Positions 16,943 to 23,423 of a stretch of DNA of 64,000 nucleotides are shown here, piece after piece (position 1 is the stretch's first letter; the number at the start of each line of letters is the position of its first letter). The stretch is from Actinoplanes xinjiangensis (lineage in GTDB: Bacteria; Actinomycetota; Actinomycetes; Mycobacteriales; Micromonosporaceae): contig NZ_QGGR01000006.1 of assembly GCF_003148685.1 (NCBI RefSeq), positions 372,001 through 436,000 on the forward strand, read 5' to 3'. The position numbers and the translations under genes were made by a program. Below the pieces are notes generated by a model that had not been told where the DNA came from, made no database searches, and saw only the letters and a program-made list of their open reading frames with translations.

Positions 16943-17887
16943 TCACCGGGAAAGCCGGCGGCGCGTGGCCAGGTCCGTGGCTGCGGCACGCCACCGCGGG
17001 TGGTCGAAGGTGAATCCGGCGTCGGTGAGCCGGGTGGGAACGACGCGCCGGCTCTTCAGGAGCAACTCGGTGTCCGACCTGAGGGCGAAGGCGCCGAGCT
17101 CGGCCATGTGGCGGGTGGCCGGCAGGCCGAACGGCATCCGCCAGGCCGCACGCAGGTCACGCATCAGCTCTCGCTGCGTCAGTGGGTGGGGTGCGGCCAG
17201 GTTCACGGGCCCGGTCAGGTCGTCCCGCCCGATCAGGAAACGGACGGCCCGGACGAAGTCGCGGTCGTGGATCCACGACACGTACTGCCGGCCACCGGCG
17301 ACCGGACCGCCGAGGCCGAGTCGCGCGAGCCGGCTCAGGACGTCGAACACGCCGCCGCGGTCCGGGCTCATCACCATGGCCGACCGTAGGGCCAACTTGC
17401 GGGTGTGCGGAGTCACCGCCCGTTCCAGCGCGGCCTCCCAGTTGCGGGCGATCTCGACGCTGTAGGCCCAGTAGCCGGGCACTCCCTGCTCGTCGCCGCC
17501 GATCACGCCGGTCTGCTCGTCGTTGGGTGCGTCGAAACGGTGCGCATAGATCGTTGCGGTGCTCATCTGCAGCCACACCGCGGGTGGCCGGGCCGCCGCG
17601 GCGACGGCCTCACCGACCACACGCGCCGACTCCACCCGCGAGCTCATCATGGCTTCGAGGTTCTCCCTGGTGTACCGGCAGCTCACACTGCGGCCCGCCA
17701 GATTGATGACGACGTCGCTGCCGTCCACCTCGGCGGCCCAGTCCCCGAGCGTCGCGCCGTCCCAGTAGACCTGGCGAGCACCCCGCGGCGAGCGGGTCAG
17801 GACCACGACCTCGTGGCCGTCCGCGGTCAGCGCCCGCTCCAGGACCCCACCGACCTGGCCGGTTCCCCCGGGGATGACGACCTTCAT
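16943..17887 (-). CDS. TIGR01777 family epimerase (SDR, YfcH-like)
   Basis: The 314-residue protein starts with the Rossmann motif VVIPGGTGQVGGVLERAL and carries features of the TIGR01777/DUF1731 group: VVINLAGRSVSCRYTRENLEAMMSSRVES, MSTATIYAH, the atypical dehydrogenase, and a C-terminal DUF1731 region (PFGLPATRHMAELGAFALRSDTELLLKSRRVVP). The family is NAD(P)-dependent and often called cell-division inhibitor SulA-like by annotation history, without good evidence. The canonical YxxxK of SDRs is not intact. GAGGAG precedes the ATG. Two inverted 16-base operators lie about 55-100 bases upstream, so it is probably repressed by an unlinked TetR-type protein. Confidence 0.88.
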   Translation of the reverse strand: MKVVIPGGTGQVGGVLERALTADGHEVVVLTRSPRGARQVYWDGATLGDWAAEVDGSDVVINLAGRSVSCRYTRENLEAMMSSRVESARVVGEAVAAAARPPAVWLQMSTATIYAHRFDAPNDEQTGVIGGDEQGVPGYWAYSVEIARNWEAALERAVTPHTRKLALRSAMVMSPDRGGVFDVLSRLARLGLGGPVAGGRQYVSWIHDRDFVRAVRFLIGRDDLTGPVNLAAPHPLTQRELMRDLRAAWRMPFGLPATRHMAELGAFALRSDTELLLKSRRVVPTRLTDAGFTFDHPRWRAAATDLATRRRLSR

Positions 17888-17940
17888 GGTGCTCCTCGTT
17901 TCGGTGATCAGACGGAGCGGAGCCGACCTCCGCCCTCAGG

Positions 17941-17990
17941 TTGAGCAGTCGCTCAAATACGAGCATAGGCGTTTTTGAGCGACTGCTCAA
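17941..17990. promoter_or_regulatory. Twin palindromic operators upstream of the epimerase
   Basis: TTGAGCAGTCGCTCAA at 17941-17956 is the exact reverse complement of TTGAGCGACTGCTCAA at 17975-17990. Each 16-mer is itself a palindrome with six-base arms (TTGAGC/GCTCAA). The sites are 34 bases apart centre to centre. TetR-family proteins bind such sites, but no TetR gene is adjacent. Confidence 0.65.
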
Positions 17991-18156
17991 CCGGGGGTGG
18001 CGGTCGGCCGTGGCCGCGGTGCCTGCGGTGTTTCACGGTTTCTCCCGGTCCGGCCGCGGCGGCGGGGGCCGGGCTCATTGACTCGGTTCGATCACACCGC
18101 AAGGATTTCCGGCAGGTTTGTTAACGATTACGGTTCCGTCGAGAGGTCGCCGCCGC

Positions 18157-20019
18157 ATGACCCGTCCCCGTTTCGCCGGCCTGGTAGCGGGCCTCCTCGC
18201 CACCGCCGGTCTCCTCGTCCCGCAGCCCGCCCGGGCGGCCCCCGCCGCGAGTGTGCAGGCGTGGTTCAGCTCCGAGTCGCGCACCGCGGGCTACGAGCCG
18301 AGGAGCGCCAACTGGTACACCAGCCCGGCCGCCGGTCTGGCCGGCACCCCGTACCAGCTCAGCAGGCAGGCCGACATCGCCACCGCCGCGGCCGCCGGCA
18401 CCGCCACGATCGCGGTCGACACCGGGCAGAAGTTCCAGACCGTGCTCGGCGTCGGCTCCTCGCTGGAGGAGTCCACGGTGTTCAACCTGGCCCGGATGAG
18501 CCCGGCCGGCCGGACCAACGCGCTGCGCACGCTGGTCGACCCGAACGCCGGGGCCGGTTTCAACGTCGCCCGGATCACGTTCGGCACCAGCGACTTCACC
18601 TCGCACGACTTCTACACCTACGCCGACGGCCCCGCCGATCCGTCGATGTCGCGCTTCTCCATCCAGCGCGACATCGACTACAAGATCATCTCGACGCTCC
18701 GCGAGGCGCTGGCGATCAACCCGAACCTGAAGATCTTCGCGAGTGCCTGGTCGGCGCCGGCGTGGATGAAGAGCAGCAACTCCCTCATCACCGGCAGCCT
18801 GCTCGACCAGCACATCCCCACCCTCGCGTCCTACTACCGCAGATCGATCCAGGCGTACGCGGCGCAGGGCATCCCGATCTACGGGCTGACCCTGCAGAAC
18901 GAGCCGCTGTTCGAGCCGGCCGACTACCCGGGCATGCGGGTCACCGCCGACCAGGAACGGCGGCTCGCGATCGCGTTGCGGTCCGAACTCGCCGGCCACG
19001 GGCTCGGCGCGACGAAGATCTGGGCCTTCGACCACAACTTCAGCGAGGGTGTCTCGTACGCCCAAGGGGTCCTGACCGACGACGCACGGTCCTCGGTCGA
19101 CGGGATCGCGTTCCACGACTACGCCGGTGACCCGTCCGCGATGGCAACCGTCAAGGCGCAGTTCCCCGACAAGGACGTGCTGATGACCGAGCGCTCGGTC
19201 TGGGGCACCGCGGGCGCCGACCGGGTCGTGCAGTACTTCCGCAACCAGTCCACCCTCTACCAGGGCTGGGTCTCGATGCTCGACCAGAACCGCTCGCCGG
19301 AACGCTGGAGCGGCTCGCCCGACCCGACGATGCTGGTGCAGAGCACCTCCGACCCGGACACGTTCTGGAAGACCCCCGACTTCAACATGATCGCCCAGTT
19401 CTCGAAGTTCGTGCAGGCCGGCGCCAAGCGCGTCGCCACGGGTTACGGCTCCACCGGCACGGTCACCAACGTGGCCTTCGTGAACCCGGACAATTCCCTG
19501 GTCACCGTCGTGGTCAACCAGACCGCGTCGGCCCAGACCTTCACGCTGCGCGCCGGCAGCCGCCAGTTCACCGGCACCCTGCCGGCGAAGACCACCGGCA
19601 CCTACGTGTGGGCCGGCGCGGGCGACGCGGGCACGGTCCCGTCCCGCACGGGCCGGATCACCGGCTACGGCGGCAAGTGCGTCGACGTCCCCGGCGCGTC
19701 GTCGGCCAACGGCACCCGGGTGCAGCTCTACACCTGCAACGGTTCGACGGCACAGACCTGGACCGTCGGCGCGGACGGCACCGTCCGCGCTCTCGGCAGG
19801 TGCCTGGACGTGAACGGCGCGTCCAGCACCAACGGCACCCCGGTCCAGATCTACGACTGCAACGGCACCGCGGCCCAGCAGTGGACCGCGGGCACCCACG
19901 GCACCTTGCGCTCCCTGGGCAGATGCCTGGACGCCACCGGCCCGTCCTCAGCCGACGGCACGAAGCTCCAGCTCTGGGACTGCTTCGCCGGCGACAACCA
20001 GCGCTGGACCCTCCCGTAA
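18157..20019 (+). CDS. Secreted GH30-family glycoside hydrolase with ricin B lectin (CBM13) domain
   Basis: Start ATG 18157 follows GAGAGG and begins a signal peptide (FAGLVAGLLATAGLLVPQPARA, cut near residue 29), giving 620 residues. The catalytic (beta/alpha)8 domain spans about 60-430. It has GFGG-like QTVLGVGSSLEEST, ASAWSAPAWMKSS and LQNEP (acid/base Glu249), and the nucleophile is probably Glu345 in MTERSVWG. This fits GH30 glucosylceramidase/endo-1,6-glucanase enzymes. A short beta domain follows, then a C-terminal ricin B lectin of three repeats with QxW-type motifs (CLDVNGASSTNGTPVQIYDCNGTAAQQW). It would cleave beta-glucans outside the cell; the exact linkage cannot be told. Confidence 0.88.
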   Translation: MTRPRFAGLVAGLLATAGLLVPQPARAAPAASVQAWFSSESRTAGYEPRSANWYTSPAAGLAGTPYQLSRQADIATAAAAGTATIAVDTGQKFQTVLGVGSSLEESTVFNLARMSPAGRTNALRTLVDPNAGAGFNVARITFGTSDFTSHDFYTYADGPADPSMSRFSIQRDIDYKIISTLREALAINPNLKIFASAWSAPAWMKSSNSLITGSLLDQHIPTLASYYRRSIQAYAAQGIPIYGLTLQNEPLFEPADYPGMRVTADQERRLAIALRSELAGHGLGATKIWAFDHNFSEGVSYAQGVLTDDARSSVDGIAFHDYAGDPSAMATVKAQFPDKDVLMTERSVWGTAGADRVVQYFRNQSTLYQGWVSMLDQNRSPERWSGSPDPTMLVQSTSDPDTFWKTPDFNMIAQFSKFVQAGAKRVATGYGSTGTVTNVAFVNPDNSLVTVVVNQTASAQTFTLRAGSRQFTGTLPAKTTGTYVWAGAGDAGTVPSRTGRITGYGGKCVDVPGASSANGTRVQLYTCNGSTAQTWTVGADGTVRALGRCLDVNGASSTNGTPVQIYDCNGTAAQQWTAGTHGTLRSLGRCLDATGPSSADGTKLQLWDCFAGDNQRWTLP

Positions 20020-20065
20020 CCTCCGCCCTCCGGCGCCGCCCCCACTGACATGCGGAGGCGGCGCC

Positions 20066-20204
20066 GGTCCGGTTCGGCGCGGACGCTCCGGCCGGTTCTG
20101 TTCGGCGCGGGCACCCCGGCCGGTTCGGTTCGGCGTGCACACCCCGGCCGGTTCGGTTTGGCGCGGGCGCTCCGGCCGGTCCGATTCGCGCGGGCGCCCT
20201 GGCG
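20066..20204. repeat. 28-bp minisatellite, about five copies
   Basis: Units begin at 20066, 20094, 20122, 20150 and 20178 (the last about 26-27 bases). Each starts GGTYCGGTTCGGCGCGG or a close variant and ends CCGGCC. The period is not a multiple of three and the strand carries no convincing gene. It lies between the GH30 and VOC genes. Confidence 0.85.
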
Positions 20205-20291
20205 AGCGCCCGCGATTCCGGCTCCTCCGGCACCGATGAATTCCGGGAGGTCGCCCGGTCTACCTCGAAACCGGCAGACCAGGAGAACCCC

Positions 20292-20651
20292 ATGACCTCG
20301 ATCCAACCCATCGCCAGTACGCCCGACCTGCCCCGGCTGCGCGCCTTCTACGAGACGGTGCTCGGCGCGAAGCAGACCTTCCGCGTTCCCGAGGAGGGCC
20401 CCGAGTTCTACGTCGAGCTGCGGATCGGAGCGTCCACGCTCGGACTCGTGCAGACGGAGAACACCGAGATCGGTGCACCGGTGCGGATCATCCTCAGCGC
20501 CGACGTCGCGGACGTCGACGCGCTGCTCCCCACCGTCGAGGCGGCCGGTGGGACCGTGCCAGGACCAGCCAACGACATGCCGTGGGGCCAGCGCGTCGCA
20601 CACGTCCTCGACCCCGACGGCAACATGCTCAACCTCACCAGGTGGCTGTAG
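20292..20651 (+). CDS. VOC family protein (glyoxalase/bleomycin-resistance fold)
   Basis: The 119-residue product fits a single VOC monomer with two beta-alpha-beta-beta-beta units: IASTPDLPRLRAFYETVLG with the typical helix, EFYVELRIGASTLGLV, then VADVDALLPTVEAAGGTV and AHVLDPDGNMLNLTRWL. The DPDGN turn near the C-terminus is characteristic. Metal-binding side chains would be a Glu in YVEL and others, but the set cannot be assigned with confidence, so it could be an antibiotic-binding protein or a dioxygenase-like enzyme. AGGAGA precedes the ATG. It stands alone between two minisatellite tracts. Confidence 0.85.
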   Translation: MTSIQPIASTPDLPRLRAFYETVLGAKQTFRVPEEGPEFYVELRIGASTLGLVQTENTEIGAPVRIILSADVADVDALLPTVEAAGGTVPGPANDMPWGQRVAHVLDPDGNMLNLTRWL

Positions 20652-20693
20652 AGCACCTCCGGAGTCAGGCCCCCGTTCGCGCATGAGCACGGT

Positions 20694-20717
20694 GCGCGCG
20701 GCGGTGAAGCCGCACGC
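20694..20717 (+). terminator. Hairpin downstream of the VOC gene
   Basis: GCGCGCGGC (20694-20702) pairs with GCCGCACGC (20709-20717) with one mismatch and a six-base loop, 43 bases after the VOC stop. There is no T-tract. Confidence 0.45.
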
Positions 20718-20801
20718 CTGCGGCGATTACCGCCCGTAGAGCGGCCGGTCCGGCTCCGGCCTCGGCAGCCTCGCCCCAGGCCGCTGGTCCCCGAACGACA
20801 A

Positions 20802-20906
20802 CTGTCGGCTGTCTCGCCCGGGGCTGGCGGTCTGCGGGCATCAGCTGTCGGCTGTCTCGCCGGGGGCTGGCGGTCTGCGGGCATCAGCTGTCGGTTGCCT
20901 TGCCCG
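20802..20906. repeat. 43-bp tandem repeat, about 2.4 copies
   Basis: CTGTCGGCTGTCTCGCC starts at 20802 and recurs at 20845 and, with changes, at 20888. Each unit continues with GGGGCTGGCGGTCTGCGGGC and ends ATCAG. No gene is supported here. Confidence 0.85.
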
Positions 20907-21140
20907 AGGCGAGTGCTTCAGGGCGACGACGGGAGCGCACCCAACGCTTGTGTGGGTTCCTGCCATCGCTATGACCCGGTTGAACGCACGCAATCGGCGG
21001 ATCGTGTGCGCCTGTGCGTGCCAGGACGAAGCAGGAGCCCACGTTGAGCGATGGGGTGCGCTGATCGACGTCGCCGGCTCTGCCGTCGGCGCCCCGATTG
21101 GGCGTCGATCATCCAGGCGGCAAGGGAAAGCGTCAAAGCC

Positions 21141-21236
21141 GGAACAGGCGGAGAAGCGGGGGGCCAAGGAACGGGAGCGGGAGAGAGGGAGCGGGAGAGG
21201 GGGAGAAGCGAGGAACGGCTGGAGAGACGGGAACGG
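21141..21236. other. Purine-rich strand
   Basis: About 95 bases are almost all G and A on the plus strand, with runs such as GGGAGCGGGAGAGAGGGAGC. The stretch 20652-21577 has no supported gene: reading frames through it lack G/C third-position bias. Long polypurine tracts can form triplex or quadruplex structures; none is demonstrated. Confidence 0.6.
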
Positions 21237-21342
21237 TGGCCCACCAGGCATCGGCTACAGCCGACGACGCACGCCGGTGCGTCCGGCAGCCATGCCCAGA
21301 CCGGCCAGCCGGCGCGGACGTGACGCCGAAAAAGCGTGCCTC

Positions 21343-21549
21343 GCCGGTCATGTTGCCGCCGGTCAAACTGCAGCCGGTCAAACTGCAGCCGGTCAAACTG
21401 CAGCCGGTCAAACTGCAGCCGGTCAAACTGCAGCCGGTCAAACTGCAGCCGGTCAAACAGCAGCCGGTCAAACAGCAGCCGGTCAAACAGCAGCCGGTCA
21501 AATAGCAGCCGGTCAAATAGCAGCCGGTCAGGTCACTGCCGGTGCGGCC
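21343..21549. repeat. 15-bp minisatellite, 13 full units with graded variants
   Basis: Units of 15 bases run from 21343 to 21537, each beginning GCCGGTCA. Their last bases change in blocks: one outlier, then six ending AACTGCA, three ending AACAGCA, two ending AATAGCA, then a divergent one. A partial fourteenth unit follows. The period is five codons, so several frames read through as AAGQT or KLQPV repeats, but flanking codon use argues against translation. The array ends about 30 bases from the stop of the next gene. Confidence 0.9.
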
Positions 21550-21577
21550 GTGCCGGCGGCGGTGTCCGGACCGCGGG

Positions 21578-21973
21578 TCACCAGTCGCGCCAGGAGTCGG
21601 TCAGTTCGCCGCGATGATGGCCGCCGCGGGCGGTCAGGGCCGCGACGTCCACTCCGGCGCCGGTCAGTACCGCGTCGATGTACTCGGCGAGTTCCTCGCG
21701 TTCGCCGGTCTCGATCGCCCCGAACTCTTCGTCGGCCTGGTTGAGCCCGACCACGACCGTCTCGACCGTCGCCCAGACGGCTTCGTCGGACGTCGTGTCG
21801 ACGACGGCGACGTCCTGTTCGTAGGCGGCCAGGACGGTGTCGACAGCGGTGGTGAAGGCGGGTGGCCAGAGCTGGACCGCATATGCCTTCTCCGGTGCCA
21901 GGGTGCCCGCGGCGATCTCGGCGTCCTGCTCGGCGATCTGGTTCCGCCAGCGCACGGTGGGTCTCTCGATCAT
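21578..21973 (-). CDS. Conserved-looking hypothetical acidic protein
   Basis: ATG 21973 gives 131 residues; the upstream extension has poor coding character. The protein is acidic and largely helical, beginning MIERPTVRWRNQIAEQDAEIAAG and ending TDSWRDW, with no signal peptide or membrane segment. Coding bias is good across the gene. I do not recognise the family. It is flanked by minisatellites on both sides (15-bp on the 3' side, 29-bp about 190 bases from the 5' side), so it is transcribed alone. Function unknown. Confidence 0.6.
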   Translation of the reverse strand: MIERPTVRWRNQIAEQDAEIAAGTLAPEKAYAVQLWPPAFTTAVDTVLAAYEQDVAVVDTTSDEAVWATVETVVVGLNQADEEFGAIETGEREELAEYIDAVLTGAGVDVAALTARGGHHRGELTDSWRDW

Positions 21974-22158
21974 GTTCCGCACGATAGCGGCCGGGTCCGA
22001 CACTTCCGGTCCCCTGACGTGTTCGCGGACCACCACCGCCGCCGAGGGCCCGCGGCCTGGGCTCGTCGGCCGCCGACAGGGAGTTCGTGATGATGAAGTG
22101 GGTAGGCGCGCCTTCTCCGGTTCGGGCGGCGGGACCTGGTGGCCGTGGCCCGGTGACC

Positions 22159-22245
22159 GCCATGTGCCCAGCGTGCCCGGCCCGGCCGCCATGTGCCCAG
22201 CGTGCCCGGCCCGGCCGCCATGTGCCCGGCACGCGGCCCGGCCGC
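22159..22245. repeat. 29-bp tandem repeat, about three copies
   Basis: Units begin at 22159, 22188 and 22217, each starting GCCATGTGCCC and containing GTGCCCGGCCCGGCC or a variant (the third is altered). The surrounding 21974-22349 interval holds no supported gene. Confidence 0.8.
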
Positions 22246-22349
22246 CCTCGTCTCTGCCGGCGTGTTGCGGCCGGGCGGTTGCCTGCCGTACCCGAAGAGC
22301 CTGACCCGCGCCGGGCCGATGACCAGGTCGTCGCCGCGTTGAGGGAACG

Positions 22350-22631
22350 TCAGAGGCGGTGGGTGGGGGAGTCCTTGATCAGGCCGTCGCAGAAGGAGGC
22401 CACATCGCTGCCGATGAGTTCGAGGACGTTCTTGCCGGCGGCGGCGCCCTCTTCGAAGAAGTCCACGATTCCGGTCAGCAGGCGGCCGTCGTAGAGGTCG
22501 GTGGGGCCGACCTTGAACAGGTATTTCTGCATCTCCTGGTAGACGATCCGATAGTCCGGCGGCAGCGCCTTGACCCGTGCCACGTGCGCCCGCCACTGCT
22601 TCTTGCCCTCGATGATGTCCCGGATTCCCAT
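22350..22631 (-). CDS. DUF1048 family protein (second copy)
   Basis: The 93-residue product matches the DUF1048 pattern: KKQWRAHVARVKALPPDYRIVYQEMQKYLFK followed by GIVDFFEEGAAAGKNVLELIGSDVASFCDGLI. The family comprises small, soluble helical proteins typically encoded right after a PadR regulator. Here it is the third gene, starting one base beyond the stop of the longer DUF1048 gene. Its biochemical role is not known. The pair of paralogues may form a heterodimer, which is inference. GC-rich non-coding DNA with a 29-bp repeat lies downstream. Confidence 0.88.
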   Translation of the reverse strand: MGIRDIIEGKKQWRAHVARVKALPPDYRIVYQEMQKYLFKVGPTDLYDGRLLTGIVDFFEEGAAAGKNVLELIGSDVASFCDGLIKDSPTHRL

Positions 22632-22632
22632 G

Positions 22633-22989
22633 TCAGCCTCCCAGCCGGCCGAGTTTGCGTGCGACGGTGCTGTTCAACTGCTCGCGCCACCGGTCGCGAT
22701 AGGTGCGGGCGCCCTCGCCGCCGGCCAGCGCGGTGCAGAAGCCGGGGATGTCGTCGCCGAGCACGTCGTGCGCGCTCTGCCCGTCGGCGGCGGCCTCTTC
22801 GAGCAGCACGAGGGCGGTGTCGAAGAGCGGCAGCAGGTTGCGGCCGGAGAAGCCGGCGTACGGGAAGAGGTGGGTCCTGATCTGTCCCCAGGCCTCCCGG
22901 TGATCGTCCGGCAGTTGCTGCGCACGGGTTTCGAGCGCCTGCCATTCCCTGGTGAGGTCGCTACCGGTGACGGTTTCCCAGAAGCTCAT
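22633..22989 (-). CDS. DUF1048 family protein (first copy)
   Basis: ATG 22989 overlaps the PadR stop as ATGA, giving 118 residues. The sequence shares the family core: WQALETRAQQLPDDHREAWGQIRTHLF and LLEEAAADGQSAHDVLGDDIPGFCTALAG, then a longer C-terminal helix with TYRDRWREQLNSTVARKLG. It is more divergent than the copy downstream but lines up along its length. In other actinobacteria and firmicutes PadR-DUF1048 operons are recurrent; the target of the repressor is often the operon itself. Confidence 0.85.
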   Translation of the reverse strand: MSFWETVTGSDLTREWQALETRAQQLPDDHREAWGQIRTHLFPYAGFSGRNLLPLFDTALVLLEEAAADGQSAHDVLGDDIPGFCTALAGGEGARTYRDRWREQLNSTVARKLGRLGG

Positions 22990-23312
22990 CGCCCGCCCTT
23001 TCTGAGCCTGTCGATGCGTGTCGAGACGTACTGCCACTTAGCCCAGAACGTCGCGAGTTCCCGGCGGCCGGCGTCGTTGAGTGCGTAGAACTTGCGCGGG
23101 GGGCCCAGCTCGGACGGTCGTTTGGTCACCTGCACGAGTCCGTTGCGTTCCAGCCGCAGCAGGATGGTGTAGACGGTCCCGTCGATGACGTCGGTGAAGC
23201 CCAGGTCGTTGAGCCGTCGCGTGATGGCGTATCCGTACGTCTCCTCGGTGCTGATGATCTCCAGCACGCAGCCTTCGAGCGTGCCTTTCAGCATCTCCGT
23301 CAGGTCCTCCAT
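22986..23312 (-). CDS. PadR family transcriptional regulator
   Basis: ATG 23312, with AGGAG upstream, yields 108 residues. The winged helix is clear: LKGTLEGCVLEIISTEETYGYAITRRLNDLGF, then IDGTVYTILLRLERNGLVQVTKRPSELGPPRKFYALNDAGRREL, as in PadR proteins of the short (PadR-s1) type. It leads an operon with two DUF1048 genes, overlapping by ATGA. The region immediately upstream contains four GTACC repeats and is the probable operator. PadR proteins of this class are repressors released by phenolics, drugs or unknown ligands. Confidence 0.92.
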   Translation of the reverse strand: MEDLTEMLKGTLEGCVLEIISTEETYGYAITRRLNDLGFTDVIDGTVYTILLRLERNGLVQVTKRPSELGPPRKFYALNDAGRRELATFWAKWQYVSTRIDRLRKGGR

Positions 23313-23327
23313 AGAGGCTCCTCTCCG

Positions 23328-23364
23328 GTACCTCGTACCACTGAGTACCACTATGCGGTACCAC
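23328..23364. promoter_or_regulatory. GTACC repeats upstream of padR, candidate operator
   Basis: GTACC occurs at 23328, 23335, 23345 and 23358; the second and third read GTACCACT at 10-base spacing and the fourth GTACCACC. They lie 16-50 bases upstream of the PadR start. Autoregulation by PadR is likely but the pattern is not the classical ATGT-N8-ACAT. Confidence 0.45.
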
Positions 23365-23423
23365 CGAGTAGTGCGTCAACAGCCGTCCGCCCCGTGCCGA
23401 ACAGATGAGGTACCGCGAAGAGG

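Noticed and set aside
21343..21549. CRISPR array
   Set aside because: Units are contiguous 15-mers without spacers and no cas genes are present.
20950..21744. A 264-codon frame reading through the 15-bp repeats as a repeat protein
   Set aside because: Third positions lack G/C bias outside the repeat, it overlaps the opposite-strand gene, and no ribosome-binding site is present.
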